From Primulina eburnea (lineage: Eukaryota; Streptophyta; Magnoliopsida; Lamiales; Gesneriaceae), in assembly GCF_022965805.1 (NCBI RefSeq), contig NC_133103.1:30388626-30452625 (forward strand): 64,000 bases of DNA. The letters run 5' to 3'. Positions 11,159 to 21,237 of this stretch are shown here, one piece after another. The notes below the pieces were generated by a model that saw nothing but the letters and a program-made list of their open reading frames with translations, was not told the origin of the DNA and searched no databases. The first letter of the stretch is position 1. Every line of letters starts with the position of its first letter. The position numbers and the translations under genes were made by a program.

Positions 11159-11395
11159 TGTGGAGACCCAGACGTTAATTCATTTCTTAATCATCTTTGG
11201 GAATAAATAGATCAATTAAATAAACTTGGTCTAAACTTTTTTTTTTTAAAATACATAAGCGCGGAACATAAGATAATCCATTTTATACAAACATCCAAAG
11301 TAAAGTACAAGTCTTGTACAACATGCATTCTTCTCAAACTAATGTTCAACAACTACATGTCTGGTGCTGAAACTAATCCTACTTCTGGGCCTGGA
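11159..11395 (-). mobile_element. 3' LTR of element D, distal part
   Basis: It matches the first ~240 bases (plus strand) of the LTR at 25978, including the ctaattcatttcttaatcat-like block. It is cut at 11395 by insertion of element A, whose TSD is ctgga (11391-11395). Confidence 0.88.
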
Positions 11396-11450
11396 TGTAG
11401 TATCCCGATACCTAATTTGAGTTAATTATTGGATAAATTCTATTTCGGTG

Positions 11451-11731
11451 GGATCGGAAGGACCGATCATGGTTCGGATCGTCCGATCAGAGATCGGATC
11501 GTCCGATCAGGGATCGGAAGGACCGGTCAGGGTTCGGATCGTCCGATCAGAGTTCGGACCGTCCGAGACAGGTGGCTGGACACGTGGAAGACATGCAGGT
11601 GGCTGGACACGTGGAAGACATGCAGGGATTCGGATCGTCCGATCAGTGTTCGGATCGTCCGAAGAGTACCGGATCGGATCGTCCGAAGTGGTTCGGATCG
11701 TCCGAAGTGGAACGGATCGTCCGATCGTTGT
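11451..11731. repeat. U3 array of CGGATCGTCCGA units with two 27-bp G-box modules (element A)
   Basis: About ten units based on TCGGATCGTCCGATCAG, with variants GGAAGGACCG and GGACCGTCCGA, precede the TATA box. The unit is an imperfect palindrome (CGGAT/CGTCCG). In the middle, two tandem 27-bp copies (11572-11625) carry CACGTG G-boxes at 11581-11586 and 11608-11613. G-boxes bind bZIP and bHLH factors in plants. The same array recurs at 17359-17639 and 18327-18607, and in rearranged form in element H. Confidence 0.92.
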
Positions 11732-11740
11732 CTATAAATA
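11732..11740 (+). promoter_or_regulatory. TATA box of element A 5' LTR
   Basis: CTATAAATA followed by GAGGCGCGAGG lies directly after the repeat array. It is the likely core promoter for the genomic RNA, with transcription starting about 25-35 bases downstream. Confidence 0.85.
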
Positions 11741-12656
11741 GAGGCGCGAGGCTTCACTATTCCCTCGCCAATTCCGAGTGTTCCAGAGCGTTTTAGTCGT
11801 TTCTGATAGGTTTCTAGTCTTTTCCCGAGGTTTAGGCACTAGCGAGGAGCTACTGGTTTTGTAGCGGAGCTGTGCTCTAGTTGGGAGCTAGCGGCATCAG
11901 TGGGCTGACTACGGACGCGGACTTGATTCTAGGGCTGATTGCTAGGATCTACTGATTTGAGGTACGAAAGTACTATCCGAGATAGCAGGATTGAGTATGC
12001 TTTACTATGTGTTGCATGTTTATATGATGCATTATTATCTGTCATATGATGCATGGTTTATTATGAGGCATTTGCATAATCATGTTGAACCTGATTATCT
12101 TTGAGATAGCCTGTTGAGAGGGTGCTCAGCCCTCGTTTGTTGTGGATGGTTGGACCCCGTTGGCCGACGGTGGTCAGGTCACCGGTATATCCACAGGTTT
12201 ATTTTGGTATGGGAGCCACCTCCTGGTGCGACGGCGCAGAGTGCTACATACCTTGACGTCATTTGCCTGAGCAGTATTTCGTTATACCCAGATCCTGGTA
12301 TCCAGTACATTTTGCATACATGCATGTCATAGTCTTGTATACTCATGCTTTCGGTGCTGAGCGTTTTATGCTCACGTCCTCGGTTTATCTCTGTTTTGGA
12401 CACCCTATTCGATGGGGCAGGTCTCAGGTTGGACGGTCCAGGAGGGAGTGGACAGGGAGCTGGCAGAGGTTGATTCGTAGTTGTTGGTATTTATTCTTGG
12501 ATTTAGTTCGATCTGGTTGTTTAAGTATTTTTGTACTTACAGTTTCGATTGGGTTGTATTACTTATTCCGCTGTTTACCTGATTCAGTTTTTAAAATAAA
12601 TTTTGCATGCTTAAGTTCTGATTAGTAGGTGATTCTGGAACGGGTCACTACATTTA

Positions 12657-12668
12657 TGGTATCAGAGC
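12657..12668 (+). promoter_or_regulatory. Primer-binding site (initiator-Met tRNA), element A
   Basis: TGGTATCAGAGC lies four bases after the LTR end. It is complementary to the 3' end of plant initiator-Met tRNA, the usual minus-strand primer of Ty3/Gypsy chromoviruses. Confidence 0.93.
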
Positions 12669-12737
12669 ATGCATTGAGATTTTGGGATTTAGAACTGTTC
12701 TTTTGGGTTTAATCTCTGGTAACTTTTGTAGCGAGAG

Positions 12738-15700
12738 ATGTCTGGTTATGACGACGATGCTAGTAGTCATGGCAGCGTTGGACGCTGGGGAGATCGCGAC
12801 GATCGGGAGCGTCGCCGAGAGCATCGAGAACGTCGTCAACACCGTCGTGATGAGCCTCGGAGTTTTAGTATGCATCGGTTCTTGCAGATGGGGCCGAAAC
12901 CTCTTTCGGGCGGTGAGACTCCGGATGTTGCGGAGAATTGGCTTGAGAGGATGGAGAGCTGCTTCAAGACTTTTCAGTGCTCGGCGGAGCAGCAAATTGA
13001 TACCCTTGATTTCTTGCTGGAGGGTGGTGCGCGTAAGTGGTGGAGGTCTACCTCTGCACCGATAGTTCAGCGACAGGGTCGAGTTCTTTGGGCCGATTTC
13101 CGAGCCGCTTTCATGCTGCTTTACTTTCCGCCAGCTCTTCTGCAGACCAAGGCGATTGAGTTGATCAATCTGAAACAGGGGAGTTTGTCTGTTGATGAGT
13201 ATCAACAGAAGTTCTTTGAGTTGCTTCCGTATGTTCCACATGTCAGTGATAATGCTATGGCCAAGTATAACCATTTTCTCCAGGGCCTCAATCAGGAGAT
13301 TTATGATCGGGTTGTTGTCTGTGATGATCCGACATCGTATGAGGGTCTTGTGAACCGATGTCGCCAGGCTGAGGGCAGTTTGCTGAGAGGTCGAGCCATG
13401 CAGTCTGCTCGTCCTACTAGTTCTTTGGGTCCCCGCGCCCAAACATTTAAGAAGGCTGGATCTACTTCTTCTTCCTCTGGATCTGGAGGAGTTCACCATT
13501 TTGGGAGGAAGAAAGGCCCGTGTCATAATTGCGGGAAGGATCATCCGACGGAGCGTTGTCGCAAGGTTGCGGGTGCTTGTTACAGGTGCGGTGAGATGGG
13601 GCACATGAAGAGAGATTGTCCACAGACAGGCGGATGATCAGGATCTGGTTCTCAGGCTTCAGTTCATCAGAGGCCACAGCAGGGACGGTCTACTCAGGGT
13701 TCTAACCTCCGACCGCATACTCAAGGGCAGGTCTTTGCTCTTAACCAGGATCAGGCTGCTGAAGAGAACGAGAGAGTTATCGCAGGTATCTTTTTATTAT
13801 GTGGATTACCTGCTTACGTTCTCATTGATACTGGTGCATCGCATTCGTTCATATCTGCTAGATTTGCTAAGCGTAATGCGTTACCTTTCACTTCCTTGGA
13901 CGTTGTGGTATCTGTTTCCACACCGATGGGTCATTCGGTGTTAGCTAAACGTCTAGTTATGGGTTGTCCTCTAGAATTTGAGTTAAATATTTTAACTGCT
14001 AATTTGATGATTCTTGCGATGGAGGATTTTGATTGCATTCTGGGAATAGATGTGCTGACTGTGTTTAGAGCTACTGTGGACTGTTATCAGAAGTTTGTGC
14101 AGTTTCGTCCAATTGAGGGCGACAGTTGGTTTTTCTATGGAGAGGGAGCGCGACCCCCGATGCCTGTGGTTTCTGCTCTGAAAGCCTGTCGTGCTTTAGA
14201 GTCGGGCGGGGAAGGCTACCTTATCTATGCTATTGATTCGTCCGCAGTTAGTGTCGGTATCAGTGACATTCCAGTGGTTTGCGAGTTTCCGGATGTTTTT
14301 CCCGAGGAGATTCCTGGTTTTCCTCCCGTTCGGGAAGTGGATTTCGGCATTGATTTAGTGCCAGGCACGGCACCAATCTCTAGAGCTCCTTATCGTTTAG
14401 CTCCATCAGAGATGCAGGAATTGAAACAGCAGTTGCAAGATCTTCTTGACAAGGGGTATATTCGACCCAGTGTGTCCCCGTGGGGAGCACCAGTTCTTTT
14501 CGTCAAAAAGAAGGATGGTTTTATGCGGCTCTGCATAGATTATCGGCAGTTGAATCGTGCTACGATAAAGAATAAGTATCCGTTGCCACGGATTGATGAT
14601 TTATTTGATCAACTGCAAGGTACCTCTGTATATTCCAAGATTGATTTAAGATCTGGTTATCATCAGCTTCGAGTTCATCAGGGAGACATATCGAAGACTG
14701 CATTCAGGACCCGGTACGGGCATTATGAGTTTCTGGTTATGCCTTTTGGGGTGACGAATGCACCAGCAGTTTTTATGGATCTGATGAATCGGGTATTTCG
14801 GGATTTCTTGGATAAGTTTGTTGTGGTGTTTATAGATGATATCTTAATCTATTCGCATAATCAGCAAGAACACGTATAACACTTAAGGATTATTTTGCAG
14901 ACACTTCGCGAGAATCAGCTTTATGCGAAGTTGAGTAAATGTGAGTTTTGGACTGACAGAGTTGTATTCCTTGGTCATGTCATTTCTAGCAAGGGAGTTT
15001 CAGTTGACCCGAGCAAGGTGGAAGCGGTATTGAACTGGTCGCGTCCAACGACAGTAGCCGAGATCCGCAGTTTTCTGGGATTGGCTGGGTATTATCGCCG
15101 TTTCATTGTCAACTTCTCTCAGATTGCTAAGCCACTCACTCAGCTCACTCGGAAAGATGTTTCATTTGAGTGGACATCAGAGTGCGAAGAGAGTTTTCTG
15201 GAACTTCGCAGACGTTTGACATCTGCGCCTGTTTTGGCTTTACCGTCTGGATCTGGTGGTTTCAGTGTCTACACCGATGCTTCTTTGCAGGGACTAGGGT
15301 GTGTTCTGATGCAGAATGAGCATGTGATTGCTTATGCGTCGAGACAGTTGAAGTCTCATGAGGAAAACTATCCTGTTCATGATCTGGAATTAGCAGCGAT
15401 CGTTTTTGCTTTGAAAATCTGGCGCCATTACCTGTATGGTGAGCGATTTGAGATTTTCACTGATCATAAGAGTTTGAAGTATCTGTTCACTCAGGCTGAG
15501 TTGAACATGCGTCAGCGTCGTTGGATGGATCTACTCAAGGATTATGATTGTGAGATCAAGTATCATCCAGGATCTGCGAATCTCACGGCCGATGCTCTTA
15601 GTCGGAAGGTGAGATTGTCTGCTCTTCAGACTTGTGCTGTATCTAAGATTATTCAGGATTTCTGTTCGATGGGATTCAATTGTAAGCATCGGAAGGGAAC

Positions 15701-17165
15701 CGACGGTATCCGTGTAGCTACTATTTTGTCTGAGCCAGTTCTGTATTCTCGGATTAGAGATGCTCAGATGTCTGATTCTAAGGTTCAGAAATTAGCTCGG
15801 TTGGCTGATGGAGATAATACTTCTGGATTCCACTATCAGTCCGAGGGTCTTTTGTGTTTATCTGGTCGTGTTGTTGTACCGGAAGATGACACTTTGAGGG
15901 AGGAGATTTTATCCCAGGCTCATCGTAGCAAGTTGAGTGTTCATCCGGGGAGCAACAAGATGTATAAGGATTTGAGGACTCGATTTTGGTGGAAAGGTAT
16001 GAAACGTAATGTTTATCAGTATGTCTCCAAGTGCCTAGTCTGTCAGCAGGTGAAGGCTGAGTATCGACGACCTGGAGGGTTATTGCAGAATCTTCCTATT
16101 CCGGAGTGGAAGTGGGAGCATATCACGATGGACTTCGTGACTCACTTGCCTATGTCTGTGGGAAATAAAGATGCTATCTGGGTGGTAGTGGATCGGCTTA
16201 CTAAGTCTGCCCATTTTCTTCCGTATAACAGAGATTTCACTTTCGATCGGATGGCACGGTTGTACATTCAGGAGATTGTACGGTTTCACGGTGTGCCCGT
16301 GAGTATCGTTAGTGACAGAGATCCTCGATTTACATCTAGATTTTGGGGCAGCTTTCAGCAAGCTTTGGGCACTACCTTGAGTTTGAGTACTGCGTATCAC
16401 CCAGAGACTGACGGTCAGTCAGAGAGGACTATTCGTACTCTTGAAGATATGTTGAGATCTTGTGTGATGGATTTCGGGCCAGCTTGGCAGGATCATCTGC
16501 CACTGATAGAGTTTGCATACAACAACAGTTTTCATAGGAGTATTGGTATGTCTCCGTTTGAAGCATTGTATGGTCGACGTTGTCGTACTCCTTTGTTCTG
16601 GGAGGAAGTCGGAGAACGACAGGTCGAGGGTCCAGAATTGATTCAGCAGGCCATGGACAAAGTTCTTGTGATCAAACAACGGATTAAGACTGCTCAGGAT
16701 CGACAAGCAAGTTATGCGAACACCAAGCGCAGACCTCTTCATTTTGATGCAGGCGAGAAAGTGTTTCTCAAGGTATCACCTTTTCGGAGGATTCTGAGGT
16801 TTGGACTCAAGGGTAAGCTATCTCCGAGATTCATTGGCCCTTTTGAGATCTTAGAATGCGTGGGAGATTTGGCCTACAGATTAGCTTTGCCACCGTATCT
16901 GTCTAGTGTTCACAATGTGTTTCATGTGTCCTTGTTAAGACGATACGTAGCGGATGAGTCTCATGTTTTGCATCCAACAGAAGTTCAGCTGAATCCGGAT
17001 TTGTCTTTTGTGGAAAGACCGGTTTCGATCTTAGACCGGAAGGATAAGGTACTGCGGAATAAGACTATTCCTCTTGTCTTAGTGCAGTGGCAGCGCCGAG
17101 GTACTGAAGAAGCTACTTGGGAGCTAGAGAGTCGCATGCGGTCAGAGCATCCAGAGTTGTTCTAG
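12738..17165 (+). pseudogene. Element A gag-pol polyprotein with two nonsense codons
   Basis: One frame of 1475 sense positions encodes Gag, protease, RT, RNase H, integrase and chromodomain. Gag has a capsid region (about residues 60-200), an atypical knuckle [13 protein letters not shown] (262-274) and a canonical [14 protein letters not shown] (281-294). Protease DTGAS has Asp364, RT FIDD is at 699-702, RNase H YTDAS has Asp847. Integrase has the HHCC region ending KCLVCQ (1103), then Asp1132, Asp1193 and Glu1229 (DD35E). Residues 1423-1475 form a chromodomain-like tail. A tga at 13635-13637 follows the knuckles and a taa at 14877-14879 follows FIDD; element H has sense codons at both. No frameshift is seen. 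The ATG at 12738 is chosen because it aligns with the start in H. Confidence 0.95.
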
Positions 17166-17291
17166 TTGTAGTACTTCAGTTATGATTGTAATTTCAGTTG
17201 TACTTTCAATTGTAATTCATTCTTAAGTTGAATGTATTGATGTTCAGAATTGTCATTCTTCAGACTTGATTTCGCGGACGAAATCCTTTTT

Positions 17292-17303
17292 AGGGGGGAA
17301 GAA
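17292..17303 (+). promoter_or_regulatory. Polypurine tract of element A (first copy)
   Basis: AGGGGGGAAGAA lies immediately before the LTR at 17304, after the conserved GCGGACGAAATCC leader. Confidence 0.92.
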
Positions 17304-18259
17304 TGTAGTATCCCGATACCTAATTTGAGTTAATTATTGGATAAATTCTATTTCGGTGGGATCGGAAGGACCGATCATGGTTCGGATCGTCCGATCAGAG
17401 ATCGGATCGTCCGATCAGGGATCGGAAGGACCGGTCAGGGTTCGGATCGTCCGATCAGAGTTCGGACCGTCCGAGACAGGTGGCTGGACACGTGGAAGAC
17501 ATGCAGGTGGCTGGACACGTGGAAGACATGCAGGGATTCGGATCGTCCGATCAGTGTTCGGATCGTCCGAAGAGTACCGGATCGGATCGTCCGAAGTGGT
17601 TCGGATCGTCCGAAGTGGAACGGATCGTCCGATCGTTGTCTATAAATAGAGGCGCGAGGCTTCACTATTCCCTCGCCAATTCCGAGTGTTCCAGAGCGTT
17701 TTAGTCGTTTCTGATAGGTTTCTAGTCTTTTCCCGAGGTTTAGGCACTAGCGAGGAGCTACTGGTTTTGTAGCGGAGCTGTGCTCTAGTTGGGAGCTAGC
17801 GGCATCAGTGGGCTGACTACGGACGCGGACTTGATTCTAGGGCTGATTGCTAGGATCTACTGATTTGAGGTACGAAAGTACTATCCGAGATAGCAGGATT
17901 GAGTATGCTTTACTATGTGTTGCATGTTTATATGATGCATTATTATCTGTCATATGATGCATGGTTTATTATGCGGCATTTGCATAATCATGTTGAGCCT
18001 GATTATCTTTGAGATAGCCTGTTGAGAGGGTGCTCAGCCCTCGTTTGTTGTGGATGGTTGGACCCCGTTGGCCGACGGTGGTCAGGTCACCGGTATATCC
18101 ACAGGTTTATTTTGGTATGGGAGCCACCTCCTGGTGCGACGGCGCAGAGTGCTACATACCTTGACGTCATTTGCCTGAGCAGTATTTCGTTATACCCAGA
18201 TCCTGGTATCCAGTACATTTTGCATACATGCATGTCATAGTCTTGTATACTCATGCTTT
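17304..18259 (+). mobile_element. Truncated extra LTR of element A
   Basis: It contains the first 956 bp of the 1257-bp LTR, including array and TATA box. It breaks off after ...TCATGCTTT and is followed directly by a second PPT (18260-18271) and the full LTR. The break point shares ttt with the sequence ahead of the first PPT. The duplicated period is 968 bp (17304 to 18272). Confidence 0.95.
17359..17639. repeat. U3 array, element A truncated LTR copy
   Basis: Second copy of the CGGATCGTCCGA array with the two G-box modules, same order as at 11451-11731. Its TATA box follows at about 17640-17648. Confidence 0.92.
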
Positions 18260-18271
18260 AGGGGGGAAGAA
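18260..18271 (+). promoter_or_regulatory. Polypurine tract of element A (second copy)
   Basis: AGGGGGGAAGAA is identical to the tract at 17292-17303 and directly precedes the terminal LTR. Confidence 0.92.
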
Positions 18272-19528
18272 TGTAGTATCCCGATACCTAATTTGAGTTA
18301 ATTATTGGATAAATTCTATTTCGGTGGGATCGGAAGGACCGATCATGGTTCGGATCGTCCGATCAGAGATCGGATCGTCCGATCAGGGATCGGAAGGACC
18401 GGTCAGGGTTCGGATCGTCCGATCAGAGTTCGGACCGTCCGAGACAGGTGGCTGGACACGTGGAAGACATGCAGGTGGCTGGACACGTGGAAGACATGCA
18501 GGGATTCGGATCGTCCGATCAGTGTTCGGATCGTCCGAAGAGTACCGGATCGGATCGTCCGAAGTGGTTCGGATCGTCCGAAGTGGAACGGATCGTCCGA
18601 TCGTTGTCTATAAATAGAGGCGCGAGGCTTCACTATTCCCTCGCCAATTCCGAGTGTTCCAGAGCGTTTTAGTCGTTTCTGATAGGTTTCTAGTCTTTTC
18701 CCGAGGTTTAGGCACTAGCGAGGAGCTACTGGTTTTGTAGCGGAGCTGTGCTCTAGTTGGGAGCTAGCGGCATCAGTGGGCTGACTACGGACGCGGACTT
18801 GATTCTAGGGCTGATTGCTAGGATCTACTGATTTGAGGTACGAAAGTACTATCCGAGATAGCAGGATTGAGTATGCTTTACTATGTGTTGCATGTTTATA
18901 TGATGCATTATTATCTGTCATATGATGCATGGTTTATTATGCGGTATTTGCATAATCATGTTGAGCCTGATTATCTTTGAGATAGCCTGTTGAGAGGGTG
19001 CTCAGCCCTCGTTTGTTGTGGATGGTTGGACCCCGTTGGCCGACGGTGGTCAGGTCACCGGTATATCCACAGGTTTATTTTGGTATGGGAGCCACCTCCT
19101 GGTGCGACGGCGCAGAGTGCTACATACCTTGACGTCATTTGCCTGAGCAGTATTTCGTTATACCCAGATCCTGGTATCCAGTACATTTTGCATACATGCA
19201 TGTCATAGTCTTGTATACTCATGCTTTCGGTGCTGAGCGTTTTATGCTCACGTCCTCGGTTTATCTCTGTTTTGGACACCCTATTCGATGGGGCAGGTCT
19301 CAGGTTGGACGGTCCAGGAGGGAGTGGACAGGGAGCTGGCAGAGGTTGATTCGTAGTTGTTGGTATTTATTCTTGGATTTAGTTCGATCTGGTTGTTTAA
19401 GTATTTTTGTACTTACAGTTTCGATTGGGTTGTATTACTTATTCCGCTGTTTACCTGATTCAGTTTTTAAAATAAATTTTGCATGCTTAAGTTCTGATTA
19501 GTAGGTGATTCTGGAACGGGTCACTACA
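18272..19528 (+). mobile_element. 3' terminal LTR of element A
   Basis: A full 1257-bp LTR that ends at the ctgga TSD. It carries the array at 18327-18607 and the TATA box at about 18608-18616. Confidence 0.95.
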
Positions 19529-19936
19529 CTGGATCTCCATGCTAATTTTTGATCTATCATCCTCTTCTTGAACCTGATCTTGTCCCACCTGTTGTCAAGC
19601 ACACATACAAACACAACAATAGCCGGATAACTCCGGTGAGAATATAATTCCCAGTATAAACAACGTATACATGCATTTCATATAAAAATATACAAAAGCA
19701 TATAACAGTTATCAATAACACTTATCAAACTGAAAACATGAAATGATATAAAACTGTAAACCAAACTCATATATCTGACTCGACTCTGATCTAGTCTAGG
19801 GATCCCGGTTCCCGGATGTTTGCAATTTATATCGAGTATCTACAATAGAAGTGGATCTACTCCTAATCACATCGATATAAACCAAACATCCAATGTCTTG
19901 GCACTTCTGCCATAGACTTGGCACCTCTGCCAATGA

Positions 19937-19965
19937 CTCGTTCTCGTTCTCGTTCTCGTTCTCGC
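19937..19965. repeat. (CTCGTT)n microsatellite in element D LTR
   Basis: About four tandem CTCGTT units. The other LTR of D has a single unit at the same place (about 26618-26627). Confidence 0.9.
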
Positions 19966-20723
19966 AATCTATCTTCTATTATTTGCTTTTCTATAAATCA
20001 ATAAGCATAAACATTCCAAGAATACAAAGCTTTTAAAACAATAACAAACAAGCATGTGGTTTTGGGAAACTCAAGTCAAATCTAACTCGAGTCGTATCTA
20101 CAGGTTAACATTGATTTATACCTTTCTTTTCTCGGGCTGACGAAGTCGAGGTCTTGAATTCGAAGATGTCAATACTCAATCTGGCAATAACATTATTGAG
20201 GAGTACAATATCAATATACAATCCAACCAATACTGGATATAATCAGAGCTCAATCTAATTCTGTTTCGACGGCATAATAGCACAATCTCGATATACCCAA
20301 CAATACAATATCAACAGATATCAATCTCAACAACTCATAATCAATCGATAAACACCATTCCATTACCAAATCTGTATATTCATAATAAAATCAAATCTAA
20401 AAAATGATAACAATTCATATGGTATCTGTTCTTCACTCTTGGTTCGATTATACAACGATAAAAATCTCAGAAACAAAACATATCAATTATAACATGATTT
20501 CTTCAACGTCATATTTTCAAACCATATCAAAACATAAGAAAATTTACGTTCGTGTGAAGCCTTTATCGAGGGGAACACAGTACTGAACTCAGATTAAAAA
20601 TTGAACGGACTGATCTTGAACAAATCACAATTCTTATTTTATGAAAAGCTTGAAGCTTAAATGGTATTCATGGAGCTTTCTCGGTTTTCTCGGTTTTTTC
20701 TGTTTATTTCTGATGGAATGAAG

Positions 20724-20734
20724 TTTATATATAT
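20724..20734 (-). promoter_or_regulatory. TATA box of element D LTR
   Basis: Minus strand ATATATATAAA lies just downstream of the palindrome array. The other LTR has the same element at about 27146-27156. Confidence 0.7.
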
Positions 20735-20780
20735 CAACTTGCATGTTAAAGATAAGTGCCTTATTCTTCCTCCATATCAG

Positions 20781-21010
20781 GCGGCGCTCGAGCGATCAAA
20801 GATTACCGCTCGGGCGCGGAACATTCTGTCCGAGCACTATACTTGTTGTACACTGGCGCTCGGGCGGTCATTTTCTACCGCTCGAGCGCCAAATGTTTTG
20901 TCCGAGTACTAAACTTGTGGTGTACTGGCGCTCGGGCTGTCTTATTCTAACGTTCGGGTGCCAAACATTCTGTAAAATATTTGGTCTTGTAATGCACCGG
21001 CGCTCAGCTT
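20781..21010. repeat. U3 array of CG-rich inverted repeats in element D (72-bp period)
   Basis: Three inverted repeats at 20781-20819, 20854-20891 and 20926-20963, plus a partial one at about 20997-21010. The best unit has arms GGCGCTCGGGCGGT and ACCGCTCGAGCGCC (13 of 14 complementary) around an 8-base loop. Units are 72-73 bp apart with a conserved spacer (…CATTCTGTCCGAGCAC). The array sits about 45 bases upstream of the TATA box on the minus strand. The other LTR has it at about 27204-27430. Confidence 0.92.
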
Positions 21011-21099
21011 CTCCATTCACATCTTATTCTCGCTCCTGAAATCTCAATTCTGTCAATTAATCAATGTCTGATTTCAGTGATATAATCTCGGGCATTACA

Positions 21100-21115
21100 T
21101 TTCTCCCCCCTAAGA
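21100..21115 (-). promoter_or_regulatory. Polypurine tract of element D
   Basis: Plus strand TTTCTCCCCCCTAAG, which is minus strand CTTAGGGGGGAGAAA, lies directly before the LTR. Confidence 0.9.
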
Positions 21116-21237
21116 TCTGATTTCATCCATGAAATCACAGGCAATCAAATCAGATACGATAAGAAATGTATAACAGAAGCTAAACAGGAAACTTACATCA
21201 ATGAAATAACTCTGGAAATTTCTGTCTCATGTCTGAT

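Larger units (their letters stand above)
11396..12652 (+). mobile_element. 5' LTR of element A
   Basis: A 1257-bp LTR with U3 repeat array (11451-11731), TATA box (11732-11740) and a leader region. Its TG...CA ends are TGTAGTATCC...GTCACTACA. Confidence 0.95.
11396..19528 (+). mobile_element. Element A: young Tekay-like chromovirus with three LTR copies and perfect TSD (ctgga)
   Basis: It starts TGTAGTATCC and ends GGTCACTACA, flanked by ctgga at 11391-11395 and 19529-19533. Order: 5' LTR 11396-12652, PBS, gag-pol 12738-17165, PPT, a truncated LTR 17304-18259, a second PPT, and a full LTR 18272-19528. The two full LTRs are both 1257 bp and I count three differences near 12063-12095 versus 18939-18965. 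On a commonly used grass-derived rate this means well under a few hundred thousand years. Coding damage is limited to two nonsense codons. Confidence 0.95.
19534..21099 (-). mobile_element. 3' LTR of element D, proximal part
   Basis: It continues the LTR begun at 11159-11395. On the minus strand it starts TGTAATGCCCGAG at 21099. It contains the palindrome array (20781-21010), a TATA box (20724-20734) and 238 bp (20349-20586) that are missing from the other LTR. Confidence 0.9.

Noticed and set aside
11429..11796. Repeated 74-102-codon open frames in the A-family LTRs (also at 17337 and 18305)
   Set aside because: They recur only because the LTR is present three times, and they overlap the U3 repeat array upstream of the TATA box.
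12657..12668. tRNA gene suggested by TGGTATCAGAGC
   Set aside because: Only the 12-base tRNA 3'-end complement is present, next to an LTR. It is a primer-binding site, as in the other elements.
12654..13604. Long antisense open frames opposite gag in A (316 codons) and H (34236-35132, 298 codons)
   Set aside because: They lie opposite well-supported gag and differ in start point. Their openness in two nearly identical copies is not independent evidence, and the predicted products have no recognisable domain.
20781..21010. CRISPR-like look of regularly spaced palindromes
   Set aside because: The spacers are conserved rather than unique, there are no cas genes, and the context is a plant LTR promoter.
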